A program made the position numbers and the translations under genes. From Planctomycetaceae bacterium (GTDB taxonomy: Bacteria; Planctomycetota; Planctomycetia; Planctomycetales; Planctomycetaceae), in contig PBSL01000057.1 in assembly GCA_002726205.1 (NCBI GenBank), positions 1 through 64,000 of the forward strand: DNA of 64,000 nt, written 5' to 3'. Positions 17,957 through 26,240 of this stretch are shown here, one piece after another. Under the pieces are notes generated by a model. It saw nothing but the letters and a program-made list of their open reading frames with translations, ran no database searches and was not told the origin of the DNA. Each line of letters begins with the position of its first letter. Position 1 is the stretch's first letter.

Positions 17957-19078
17957 TCACTCTGCAGCAGCATCGGGCGGAGGGTCGCAGCGCAGGTCAA
18001 AACGTTCACGCAATGCCGGCGGGAGCAACGGACAAGCCTTGGTCGGACGGGTAAACAGACGGTGTCGGATGCGGGCGATGACATCGTAGGCAAGATCCCG
18101 CAGCGGGCGTGGAACCAGTCGCGCGACGCCGGCCAACAGCCGCCACCAACCGCCCAGAGAGCGTCCCAGTCCCAGGATCGCGTCGGAACGGGTCAGGACC
18201 CTGGAGTCGGGCGTGACCACGACAATGCTCTCGGGCAACGTGGCCGCGATCGAGGGTTCGACGACCTCGCGGAATGCCTTGCCTGCCAGCGGTGCCAACC
18301 GCAGGACCGTCGGATCGCGGTCCTCGGCCAGTACGATGCGGACAAAACGGTGACAGAGGCCGCACTGGCCGTCGTAGAACAACCAGGCCGGCGGGTCGGT
18401 CGCGTTCGGCGAACGGGACGACCGGCCCGCTGCGATCCAGGTGGGATCCAGGGCAAGCAGCCAGGCCGGAACCGAAGCGAGCAGGATCCAGGGAAGTGTA
18501 CCGGCGGCGGCCAGCACCAACCCGGTCAGCCCTGCCAGCAGCCAGGCCCACGAGCGGGTTCGGTTTCCGGCAGCCAGCACGGTCGTTGCGACCAGGCCGG
18601 CTCGCGACAGCAACCTGATAATCGGTTCGCTGGCTTCGATTCGTGGATCGAATGCGGCCATGACCATCGCCAGCAGCAGGACACCCCAGGCACAACGGTA
18701 CAACCACGTGGGCAACGTCCAGCCACCGTCGGGATCGGTCCGGCCCCGGGCCATCACCGAGCCAAAGGGGGCCGGTGGTGCCAGCCCGTGCAGCAGCAGG
18801 ATCGCGACCAGTGGCCAGGCGGAAGTCGGCAGCTCAGGATCGCGAAAGACAAGCACTCCCATCAGGGTCGCCAGTACCAGTGCCGCCGGACCGTCCCACC
18901 AGCCCAGGATGCATACCAGCGACAAGGCGATCGTGGTCCCGGAAAGAACCAGCGTGGCGACGTCACCCTTGCAGCCGACCAGCTGCCACACCGACAGGCC
19001 GAGGACCAATGATCCCATCAGCGCTCGCCAGAGGCTGTACTGGCCTCCGGTCCAACCGTTGCTCTCCGGTCTGCTCAT
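17957..19078 (-). CDS. membrane protein fused to a C-terminal DCC (DUF393) thiol-disulfide domain
   Basis: The protein of 373 residues has two parts. The first ~210 residues are hydrophobic, with about six to eight potential membrane segments (for example VLGLSVWQLVG, LVLSGTTIALSLVCIL, WAWLLAGLTGLVLAAAG). The C-terminal part is a DCC domain starting FYDGQCGLCHRFVRIV (about 232 onward). This is the DxxCxxC motif that names the family, followed by LRLAPLAGKAFR and SDAILGLGRSLGGWW. DCC proteins are thioredoxin-fold predicted oxidoreductases, usually stand-alone at about 130 residues. Fusion to a membrane module suggests action at the inner face of the membrane. Function is unknown. Confidence 0.82.
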   Translation of the reverse strand: MSRPESNGWTGGQYSLWRALMGSLVLGLSVWQLVGCKGDVATLVLSGTTIALSLVCILGWWDGPAALVLATLMGVLVFRDPELPTSAWPLVAILLLHGLAPPAPFGSVMARGRTDPDGGWTLPTWLYRCAWGVLLLAMVMAAFDPRIEASEPIIRLLSRAGLVATTVLAAGNRTRSWAWLLAGLTGLVLAAAGTLPWILLASVPAWLLALDPTWIAAGRSSRSPNATDPPAWLFYDGQCGLCHRFVRIVLAEDRDPTVLRLAPLAGKAFREVVEPSIAATLPESIVVVTPDSRVLTRSDAILGLGRSLGGWWRLLAGVARLVPRPLRDLAYDVIARIRHRLFTRPTKACPLLPPALRERFDLRCDPPPDAAAE

Positions 19079-19139
19079 CGCGCGGGATTAAACCACCAAG
19101 CCGACAGGCAGGCAAGAGCGGCCATGGCCGTCGATCTCC

Positions 19140-19829
19140 TCAGGGGCGGGTTTCGGATGGATCCGGCGACCGAATCGGATCGCTGATGACTCCCGAGAGG
19201 TGTTGGACCCAGGCCGGAGGCAGGTTGGCCAACACCCAGCTGGTTCTTGATTTCCGCTGCCGGCGATGCTTTCTCATGATCGTCTCGATCTGGTTCACCC
19301 GTTCCCGGTCGTCGCGGCCGGAAACGGCCTTTCGCAATGGCCGCATGAACATGTATTCGAAATACGACAGCGTTCCCTCGGGGCTGAGCAACCGGAAGTA
19401 GGCGTCGAACAACTCGGCAACCAGTTGCTGGGAAAAGTTGTTCATCGGCAGCCCCGAGATGATGATGTCGTAGGGCTCTTCGGCCGTGTAATCCTGCAGG
19501 GGGATCGCGTGGATCCGGGACGAATCGCTCATCCGGGCAAATGGCGGGTCGTCGAGAAAGCGGCTTTCGAGAACATCGGCGAAGGCCTGGTTGATCTCCA
19601 CCAGGTCGAATCGGTCGCCCGGCTCAAGCAGATCGACGATGCGTCGAGTGACCGCGCCGGTTCCCGGTCCGACTTCGAGTACCCGGATGGGGTGTTGGGA
19701 TCGAGATTTCAACGCGACCAGCGGACCCGTCTGTGCGCGGGCCAGAAAACGACTCGACGGAGCGATGGCTCCGGTCGTGTGATAGTGCTCGCGAACCTGG
19801 CGAAAGAACGCCAGCCGATCTCGCCCCAT
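19140..19829 (-). CDS. SAM-dependent methyltransferase, phospholipid N-methyltransferase-like
   Basis: A 229-residue class I methyltransferase. The start HYHTTGAIAPSSRFLARA matches the opening of bacterial phosphatidylethanolamine N-methyltransferases of the PmtA type and the related rRNA adenine dimethylases. SAM motif I is LEVGPGTGAVT, motif II region is FDLVEIN, and post-I is YDIIISGLPMNNF. The short length and the PSSRFLA block favour lipid methylation (phosphatidylcholine or related headgroups) over rRNA methylation. It acts at the cytoplasmic membrane face if so. The gene sits between the DCC fusion and the EF-hand gene, all on the minus strand. Confidence 0.75.
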   Translation of the reverse strand: MGRDRLAFFRQVREHYHTTGAIAPSSRFLARAQTGPLVALKSRSQHPIRVLEVGPGTGAVTRRIVDLLEPGDRFDLVEINQAFADVLESRFLDDPPFARMSDSSRIHAIPLQDYTAEEPYDIIISGLPMNNFSQQLVAELFDAYFRLLSPEGTLSYFEYMFMRPLRKAVSGRDDRERVNQIETIMRKHRRQRKSRTSWVLANLPPAWVQHLSGVISDPIRSPDPSETRP

Positions 19830-19847
19830 TGTTCCTGTCCGACCTTC

Positions 19848-21032
19848 CTAGTCGCGGGCCGTTTGCCGGAGACCTCGTCGAAATTCCTCGGCGGTGACGA
19901 CACCATCGCTGTTGGAATCGAGTTGTTTCAGGCGGTTGACGAGCAGGTTGGGGATCTCGGTTGCCTCGATCTGGCCATTGCCATTCCTGTCGAACCGTTC
20001 GAACAGCCGCGTGTTGGCCGCTGGTCTGCGAAGATCGTTCGAGGGCCGGGCTGTCGGCGGGCTGGCCACGCCGGGACGTGGGCGTGGATCTTGCGGACGC
20101 GGGTCGGGTCGTCGGTCGGCACCGTAGATTTCACGAAAATCCAGCGTGCCGTCACCGTTGGCATCGAGTTGTTCGAAGCGATCGCCGGCCCGGGAAAGCT
20201 CCTCGCGGCTGAGCCGGCCATCACGGTTTTGATCCAGCAGTCGTGCAGCGGGCCGGTCGGCGGCCGGGGCGGGGCGACGTTCGGTCGCCGTTGGCGACGC
20301 CAGCGACTCAAGGAATTCCTTTCTGGAGATCGCCTCGTCGGGTTTCTTGTTCATCCGGCGGGCCAGGAACGTGAACAGTCCGCGGGACGTTTCGGGGAAC
20401 TCCCGCGCGTTGAGTTGTCCGTCCTTGTCCCGGTCGAGCCGGTCGAAGAGTTTCTCGCGGCGGGCACGATCGGCCTGTGGTGAGGAAGAAGGACGGGATG
20501 CAGCGGGCCGACGCCGAAAGTACCTCGCGAAATCTTCCTTCGACAACGCATCCTTACCAAGCCGTTCAAGCAGTGCTTTGACACGCTCACGCTCGGACTC
20601 GGGGAATTCCTCCACGACCAGCTGCCCATCCTTGTTGCGGTCGAAGCGGTCAAAGACCTGTCCGGGACCCACATCCCCGCCTCCGGAACTCCTGCCGCTG
20701 CGACTTCTCCCGGACCGGGAACGCGTCGGCGGAGTTGTCTTGGCGTCGTCGGCCAGCGACGAAAGAAACTCCTGGCGGGTGAGTCGACCGTCCTTGTTGC
20801 GGTCACCGATCCGGAGCAAACGGGCGAATGATCGGGCCTGGGCTTCGGGGATCTCCTCGGCGACCAGCACGCCGTCGTTGTTGCTGTCGAGCTTGCGGAA
20901 CAATTGTGCGGGAGCATCGACGGCCGCCGCCTTGGCCGGGGCCGGTTCTTGTGCGGGCCGGTTATCCTGGCTGGACGCGGGCCCGGCCAGGACGCCGAGC
21001 AGGACGATGGTCGGGATGAGTCGGACAGGCAT
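19848..21032 (-). CDS. secreted protein with eight EF-hand loops
   Basis: A 394-residue exported protein (signal MPVRLIPTIVLLGVLAGPASSQ). It contains eight canonical EF-hand calcium loops: DSNNDGVLVAEE, DRNKDGRLTRQE, DRNKDGQLVVEE, DRDKDGQLNARE, DQNRDGRLSREE, DANGDGTLDFRE, DRNGNGQIEATE and DSNSDGVVTAEE. These are separated by Arg/Ser/Pro-rich linkers. The expected role is calcium binding in the periplasm or cell wall. No enzymatic domain is visible. The ATG at 21032 is chosen because CCGGAG lies six bases upstream; an in-frame TTG two codons earlier is less likely. Confidence 0.85.
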   Translation of the reverse strand: MPVRLIPTIVLLGVLAGPASSQDNRPAQEPAPAKAAAVDAPAQLFRKLDSNNDGVLVAEEIPEAQARSFARLLRIGDRNKDGRLTRQEFLSSLADDAKTTPPTRSRSGRSRSGRSSGGGDVGPGQVFDRFDRNKDGQLVVEEFPESERERVKALLERLGKDALSKEDFARYFRRRPAASRPSSSPQADRARREKLFDRLDRDKDGQLNAREFPETSRGLFTFLARRMNKKPDEAISRKEFLESLASPTATERRPAPAADRPAARLLDQNRDGRLSREELSRAGDRFEQLDANGDGTLDFREIYGADRRPDPRPQDPRPRPGVASPPTARPSNDLRRPAANTRLFERFDRNGNGQIEATEIPNLLVNRLKQLDSNSDGVVTAEEFRRGLRQTARD

Positions 21033-21184
21033 GGTCAACTCCGGTGAGTGTCAGAGCAGAACAGCGAGGATGCCTGCAAGCGGCGTGTCGATTGCAGCAG
21101 GCCCCGGGAGAGATCAAACACCGGGCACGCGGAAATGTTCCGGCACCCGCTGTCGGGTCTCGTTCGAGTTCATGTCGGACCAGT

Positions 21185-22993
21185 CTATGGCGTCTTGTCT
21201 CTCAGTGAGAATCCGACCATCACCGCGCCGTTTTCGTCCGGGACCACGTAGCCACCCGAGGGCCTCAGGTACTTCTCGATGACCTCGAAGGGAGGCAGCT
21301 TCGTGAAGTCGATCGGCACCGGGTTCGCATCGGCTCCAGGGAAACCGGCTCCGGGAGCCGCTGGTGGGAAGCTGCCGGAACGAAGGAGATCGTAGACAGT
21401 TTTCAACTGCGAGCTCTGCTTCGCGTAGGAGATCATCGACGCCTTGGCCGGAAACGCCGAGGCCAACCGTTTGTAGTCGGAGGAAGCCGAGAGAGGATCG
21501 TTGTCGGCCCGGATGGTCTGTTCGATCATCGTGGCGGGACTGGCGATCATCAGGTTGCCCTGGGTGATCGAAAGACCCAGCGAGGTCAAGCCGGTCGTGG
21601 TTGAGAGTGCGGCCGGAAACGGAATCTCGTAGATCGTCTCGCCCCGGAATTGCCGGGTCTCGACCGGGCTTCCGGGGGTGTTGATCAGCTTGTTCAACGT
21701 GGCCTTGAGCCCGTCGGTGTTCTTCACGCCCAGGGCTAACAGGAACTGGGTACTCAGAGCCCCCCCGGCGGTAGCCTTGCCCTCGCCACTGACAACCTGG
21801 ATCCGACCCGAGAGGTGGTCGAAAAGGTCCTTCTTGGGGTGGATCATTGGACCACCCGGCTGCTGGGCCAGGTCGTCGACGAGCCGGTCAAAGGTGCCCG
21901 GTCCCTGGGGATTGAAGGAGTCGACCAGTTTGGAGACTCCCCGCCAGGCCGCTTTCAGGTCCCAGTTCATCGAATTGTAGGAAACGGTGTTGGCAGGGAC
22001 CCATTTCGGTGGCGACTGGGCAATCGCCGGGAACTTCAGCAGATCCAGGGCGCCGTCGCGAGGGGCTTCGACGTACACCATCGTCCGACTGATTTGCTCG
22101 AATTTCGGAGTCATGATGTTCATCGTGCCGCCGATGGCCTTGATCTTGTCGAGCCCCAGTGTCGGCAGGAACCCCAGGGCCAACTGGGCCTGGAAGTTGT
22201 TGGGATCGACGGCGTTCATCAGGCCCTGGACGGCCCCGATCGGGTTGAAGTACCACTCCATGACCGGTTTTGCACCGTCCCCGGACCCGTTTTTCGCGAT
22301 GTAGCGGTAGACCGGATTGCTGGCAAAAGTCGAGGTGTGCTTGCCGTCCCAGCGCGCCAGGATCGTTCGCAGCGTCTGGGTCCCGTTGCCCAGGACAAGC
22401 GTGGTGTCCTTGGTGAACCAGCCGATCCGGGTCAACGACGTGGGAACGCTGGGGCCGGCGCCGACATCGGGATCACCGGCGGGTGGTTTGGGCAGATCGA
22501 AATTCGAGATCGAGACGCCAGCGGATTCGACCTGGGTCTTCTTGGCACCGTTTTGGGTCAACCCGTCAGAGAACTTCGTCAGCAGCGTCTCAACCGTCGC
22601 GCGGTTCTTGCCGAAGTCGAGCAACACGACCCAGCCCGGTGCCCGCGTGGCACCGACGAACAACGCCAATGACACCTCGCCACCGGGAATCGCGAGAAAC
22701 TGATCCATCGAGATGCCGGCGGTCGCCTGGAAATTGGTCGAGATCGCCGTCAGCCCTTTCTTGACGTCGCCGACGAAGTCCGCCAGGGCCGGATCCTTGA
22801 TCATGCGGCCGAACGACGACTGGCCGAAACGCTTCTTGAAGTCGGCAACATCAGGTGCTGTCAGGTAGACAACAACCTCGGGTGGCAAACGTCTTGCCGC
22901 CGGAATTCCAGCCGCTTCGGCCGATTGAGGCGAGACCAGCAGCGAGAGCAAGAGCAGGCCGGCCAGTCCCCGGTGAACGAGAGTGCGAATCAT
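21185..22993 (-). CDS. large secreted protein, DUF3352-like
   Basis: A 602-residue exported protein with signal MIRTLVHRGLAGLLLLSLLVSPQSAEA. The body resembles planctomycete DUF3352-type proteins: PPEVVVYLTAPDVADFKKRFGQSSFGRM near the mature N-terminus, then GWVVLLDFGKN, TKDTTLVLGNG and a repeated FPAKASMISYAKQ-type pattern, all beta-rich without catalytic motifs. I am moderately sure of the family and cannot assign a function. The start at 22993 is set by the signal peptide; the longer frame (to 23143) has no signal character. It is the last gene of a minus-strand unit with the protease and cytochrome genes. Confidence 0.62.
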   Translation of the reverse strand: MIRTLVHRGLAGLLLLSLLVSPQSAEAAGIPAARRLPPEVVVYLTAPDVADFKKRFGQSSFGRMIKDPALADFVGDVKKGLTAISTNFQATAGISMDQFLAIPGGEVSLALFVGATRAPGWVVLLDFGKNRATVETLLTKFSDGLTQNGAKKTQVESAGVSISNFDLPKPPAGDPDVGAGPSVPTSLTRIGWFTKDTTLVLGNGTQTLRTILARWDGKHTSTFASNPVYRYIAKNGSGDGAKPVMEWYFNPIGAVQGLMNAVDPNNFQAQLALGFLPTLGLDKIKAIGGTMNIMTPKFEQISRTMVYVEAPRDGALDLLKFPAIAQSPPKWVPANTVSYNSMNWDLKAAWRGVSKLVDSFNPQGPGTFDRLVDDLAQQPGGPMIHPKKDLFDHLSGRIQVVSGEGKATAGGALSTQFLLALGVKNTDGLKATLNKLINTPGSPVETRQFRGETIYEIPFPAALSTTTGLTSLGLSITQGNLMIASPATMIEQTIRADNDPLSASSDYKRLASAFPAKASMISYAKQSSQLKTVYDLLRSGSFPPAAPGAGFPGADANPVPIDFTKLPPFEVIEKYLRPSGGYVVPDENGAVMVGFSLRDKTP

Positions 22994-23149
22994 GATGATG
23001 TGGTCCCAACTGCTGGAAGTGAAGAAATGCAAGTCGCCAACGGCTTCGGAAGTCAAACCACCGTTGCCTGAAGTCGTGGTTGTATTGTCGGTGATCGGGT
23101 TTTTTCTTGGCAAGCCTTCGGGACCGGTTTCTGGACCGGTCACCGGGAA

Positions 23150-24139
23150 TCACTTGCCAGGGCCACCCGTCGGTGGTGGCTTGGGGTTCTTTCGCCGCGG
23201 AGCATCCTGGTAGCGGAATCCCGTGTTCGGGTTGTCCTTGTCGAATGCCCAGGCATCGTTGTTGTCGAGGAAGTGCTTGACGTAAGTGGCCGGAATCGCA
23301 AATCCCAGCCCTTCGCCGGCGGGGATTCCCATGTTCGTCACGCCGATTACCTCGCCGCGACTGTTGAACAGTGGGCCCCCACTGTTGCCGGGATTGATCT
23401 GGGCGGTCATCTGGATGTAGGCCAGCCCGCTGAAATTGCGGTTGCGGGTACTGACGATACCTCGTGAAACACTGCGTTCCAGGCCGAGCGGATTGCCGAT
23501 CGCAAACACCTCGTCGCCCTCGCGGTGATCGTGCGCGCCGGTCAGGACAACCGGCTTGAACGGCAGATCCTTCTGCACGGGGATTTCCAGCAGGGCCAGG
23601 TCGAAAAACGGATTCAACGCCAGGATTTTCACCTTGTCGATCCGGCGTCTGGTGAACTTGCCCTGCTTGTCGCGGTCAAAGACCACGACCGCGATCCGGG
23701 TTTCCTTTTCGACGACGTGGTAGTTGGTGACGCACAGGCCCTGGACATTGAGGATGAAGCCCGAGCCGAGGCCGCTGGTGGTCTGGACCAGGACGACACC
23801 GGCACCGAATTGCCGTGCGAGTTCCTTGATCGGCTTCGCCGTCAGTCGGCCCGTGGAGTAGATACGGTTGCGTTTCAGTTTCGCCGCCGCCTCGGCCTTG
23901 GCCTTCACCGGGCCCTTCGTCCGTGAATCGATTTTCGCGACGGGGATCCGTACGACGTCGATACCCAGGTCGATGTAGAGGGCCGCCCCGGTTTCCTTGA
24001 GCACCGGCGCTTCGATCTTCTGGCCGGTCTTGAGCGTGATCACATCGCCGGAGGCCGGGATCACCGTGGCGATCAGTACGATTGCCAGTGCCCGGCGGAC
24101 CCCCGGACGCATCCCGCCGAAATTGGTTGCCTTCGTCAC
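23150..24139 (-). CDS. HtrA/DegP-like S1C serine protease without PDZ domain
   Basis: A 329-residue exported trypsin-fold protease. The catalytic triad is visible as His in VTNYHVVE, Asp in FFDLALLE and Ser in GNSGGP, with the typical AIGNPLG and GLGFAIPA blocks. There is no C-terminal PDZ domain, unlike classical HtrA; the tail ends in a Pro/Lys-rich stretch. An N-terminal extension ([18 protein letters not shown]...) may recognise a partner or anchor. GTG at 24139 is preferred as start because GGAGG on the minus strand ends six bases upstream; the adjacent GTG at 24142 is only three bases away, and ATG 24112 is a third option. The stop of the cytochrome gene lies inside this initiation region, so the two are translationally coupled. 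Role: periplasmic protein quality control (family knowledge). Confidence 0.87.
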   Translation of the reverse strand: MTKATNFGGMRPGVRRALAIVLIATVIPASGDVITLKTGQKIEAPVLKETGAALYIDLGIDVVRIPVAKIDSRTKGPVKAKAEAAAKLKRNRIYSTGRLTAKPIKELARQFGAGVVLVQTTSGLGSGFILNVQGLCVTNYHVVEKETRIAVVVFDRDKQGKFTRRRIDKVKILALNPFFDLALLEIPVQKDLPFKPVVLTGAHDHREGDEVFAIGNPLGLERSVSRGIVSTRNRNFSGLAYIQMTAQINPGNSGGPLFNSRGEVIGVTNMGIPAGEGLGFAIPATYVKHFLDNNDAWAFDKDNPNTGFRYQDAPRRKNPKPPPTGGPGK

Positions 24140-24142
24140 CAC

Positions 24143-25186
24143 TTACCTCCGCCCCATATGGCACCGTGTGCACAGTTGGTCGATTGCCGAGATGGCCTTG
24201 TCGTAATCCTCGAACTTCTCGTTCTTGATTGACACTTCGATTGTCTGGCAGGCCTTGAGCATCTGGTTGGCGTACTTGACGAAGTCCTCGTCGTCGGAAA
24301 AGCCGTAGCCTTCTTCTTCGATCACCCGGGCCATGACCGCCAGGATCGCCGCCTCGTGCCGCACCCGCTCGGAATTCTCCTTGTAGGACTCCTCGTCCCG
24401 GGCGTTGGTCTGGATCCACTTGAAGCCCTGGTCCATCCGCTGCATCACGCCGCCAAAGGAGGCGACATCCGAGAACACCGCCTGGTCCTTCGACTCGGGC
24501 AATTCTGCAGGTTCACTGCCGTCGAGAATCTCAACGATCTTCTCGAATGGCCCCTTGACCTGTTCAAACGACTTGCGACCCCGGGCAAGGTCGTTGCTGA
24601 ACATCTGTGCGGACAGGTCACGGACGAATTTCGCCTTGGTTTTCCAACTGACCTTGCCGGGATGCCTGGCGGCCACATCGGCCAGTACCGCCAGTGTGGC
24701 TCCGTGAGCCGGGATGGCGACCATCCCCGAGTTGAACTTGCCGACGTTCTGCAGGTGGCCGGTCAACTCGTTGCGGATTTTCTTGATCTCGCTGCTGAGT
24801 GTTTCGATCGTGATCAGCGACTTCCAGTCGGCGACGGCCGAAGCGGTGGACTTGGTCGCGTCTTTCCCGGCGGCGGTTTTCGGGGTCGCCGAGGGGGATG
24901 CGGCCGCGGGGCTGTTGGCGGCCTTGGCTCCGCCACCGACGGGACGCCGGTCGGTGGCCACCTGAAGCGGGTCGGGGAAATAAATATCCTGGGGCACCTC
25001 GCCGATCCATTTCTTCCCGTCGATGACACGAACGACCTGCTGCCCGCCCGTCGCAGCGGCGACCGGAGCCCCGGGATCTGCCGCGACCGGACCCGCACCA
25101 CCGTCGGCGGTGGGTGTGTCCGGCTCGCCGCCACAGCCCGGCAGCAGGCACGCGGTGACGAGCAGAGCAAGGCAAACTCGAGACAT
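24143..25186 (-). CDS. c-type cytochrome lipoprotein with C-terminal heme site
   Basis: A 347-residue lipoprotein: signal MSRVCLALLVTACLLPGC with the Cys as lipid site, then a low-complexity Ala/Pro/Gly linker to about residue 120. The rest is helical and ends QLCTRCHMGRR, with a CxxCH heme-c site (Cys339-His343) within nine residues of the C-terminus. A heme site at the very C-terminus of a helical domain is the arrangement of class II cytochromes c (cytochrome c'), so I infer that fold. It is membrane-anchored and probably electron-transfer or gas-binding. It is followed by the protease gene with a stop codon that overlaps the protease Shine-Dalgarno region. Confidence 0.72.
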   Translation of the reverse strand: MSRVCLALLVTACLLPGCGGEPDTPTADGGAGPVAADPGAPVAAATGGQQVVRVIDGKKWIGEVPQDIYFPDPLQVATDRRPVGGGAKAANSPAAASPSATPKTAAGKDATKSTASAVADWKSLITIETLSSEIKKIRNELTGHLQNVGKFNSGMVAIPAHGATLAVLADVAARHPGKVSWKTKAKFVRDLSAQMFSNDLARGRKSFEQVKGPFEKIVEILDGSEPAELPESKDQAVFSDVASFGGVMQRMDQGFKWIQTNARDEESYKENSERVRHEAAILAVMARVIEEEGYGFSDDEDFVKYANQMLKACQTIEVSIKNEKFEDYDKAISAIDQLCTRCHMGRR

Positions 25187-25247
25187 GAAACGTCGCACCG
25201 GTTGTGAAAAACGAAAAGGCACTGCCCCTGCCGGGAGGCTGTCGTTG

Positions 25248-25276
25248 ATTATGGGGGCCGACCGGCGACGAGGCAA
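25248..25276 (-). promoter_or_regulatory. candidate promoter for the cytochrome-protease unit
   Basis: On the minus strand, TTGCCT (25276-25271) and CATAAT (25253-25248) are separated by 17 bases. They match the sigma70 boxes at four and five of six positions. The site is about 60 bases upstream of the cytochrome start, in the 275-base divergent gap. Confidence 0.45.
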
Positions 25277-25461
25277 CATCCCCATCCATCTCGGCGGGCC
25301 TCACAATCGTTACAACCCGAACGCATTCTCTCGATCAGCCCGGTTTCCCCAACGGACAGCTCTTCCGTCGCTTATCCAGCCAGCGGTAAAATGGCGTTCC
25401 GCGGAAACGGCCAGTGTTCCTGCAGGGTTCAACAACGGGACAGGCCAGGAGAGAAAACACC

Positions 25462-26223
25462 ATGAAACGCCTTGCCACTTCAAACTCGAATTCTCGTCAC
25501 TCGTGCTGGACACTCTGCACGATGTGTGTCACTGCACTCGTGACGATGACGGCTACCGGTACGCTGATTGCCGGCCAGCCGGTACGAAACCACCGCGTCG
25601 CAGGGGCCCCGTTGTTTCTGCTGCCGCCGGCTCCTCCCGCCGCGCAGAAGCAGAAAAAGTCGGACACTCCCGTTCCGGTTCCCAAGGTCATTCCGCGACA
25701 GGCGCCCAAGCCGGGGACGCCCGCTCCTGCTCCAGCAGATCCAGCGCCAGCCTCCCGCTTCAACGTCGGTCCGACGATCATCGTCCCGGCGGTTCGGCTC
25801 TACAGGTGCGTGAAGTACAAGGACGTCGACGAGATTCCCGAGGATGCCATTCCGCTGGTCATCCAGGTTCCCGACCCTCGCGGGATTCCCTCGTTCCGGG
25901 ATTCCCTCATGCAGCCGATCGCAGGCTGTGCGTTCCCTCGCGGCTGTGCCTACCCTCGTGGCTGTGCCTACCCTCGCGGCTGTGCCTACCCCCGTGGCTG
26001 TGCCTACCCCCGTGGCTGTGCCTACCCGGCCGGTTGTGCCTACCCGGCCAGGCCGCGGATGGTCAGCATCAAGATCTGTGCCCCGAAGTGTGCCGTCGAA
26101 TGCCTGCGAGTCGGGCAGCACGTCTGGCTGAGCCGCAGGCTGCGGTATGACTTCGGCGACTTCAAGGTCGACATTCGCCTGAAGACCAACGGCTGGATCG
26201 AGGTCGATTACCAGGACGACTGA
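25462..26223 (+). CDS. secreted protein with seven cysteine-rich hexapeptide repeats
   Basis: I do not recognise this 253-residue protein. Near the N-terminus is a hydrophobic segment (LCTMCVTALVTMTATGTLIAG) that looks like a signal peptide. A Pro/Lys/Ala-rich linker follows to about residue 90. Then IIVPAVRLYRCVKYKDVDEIP leads into seven tandem hexapeptides of the form GCA(Y/F)P(R/A), nucleotides 25924-26049. After the repeats come four more cysteines (KICAPKCAVECLRVG) and a C-terminal domain, DFGDFKVDIRLKTNG. The repeats put one Cys every six residues, which suits disulfide cross-linking or metal binding in an extracellular layer. The start at ATG 25462 follows AGGAG by nine bases. Confidence 0.6.
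   Translation: MKRLATSNSNSRHSCWTLCTMCVTALVTMTATGTLIAGQPVRNHRVAGAPLFLLPPAPPAAQKQKKSDTPVPVPKVIPRQAPKPGTPAPAPADPAPASRFNVGPTIIVPAVRLYRCVKYKDVDEIPEDAIPLVIQVPDPRGIPSFRDSLMQPIAGCAFPRGCAYPRGCAYPRGCAYPRGCAYPRGCAYPAGCAYPARPRMVSIKICAPKCAVECLRVGQHVWLSRRLRYDFGDFKVDIRLKTNGWIEVDYQDD
25924..26049 (+). repeat. seven tandem 18-base repeats inside the cysteine-rich gene
   Basis: Seven contiguous 18-base units encode GCAFPR, GCAYPR (four copies) and GCAYPA (two copies). Neighbouring units differ mainly at third codon positions, and the array is in frame throughout. There are no spacers, so it is a coding minisatellite and not a CRISPR array. Confidence 0.9.
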
Positions 26224-26240
26224 CGGGCCGGGGGGCGGGA

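Noticed and set aside
25924-26049. Direct repeats considered as a CRISPR array
   Set aside because: Units are contiguous, 18 bases, in frame and coding, with no unique spacers.
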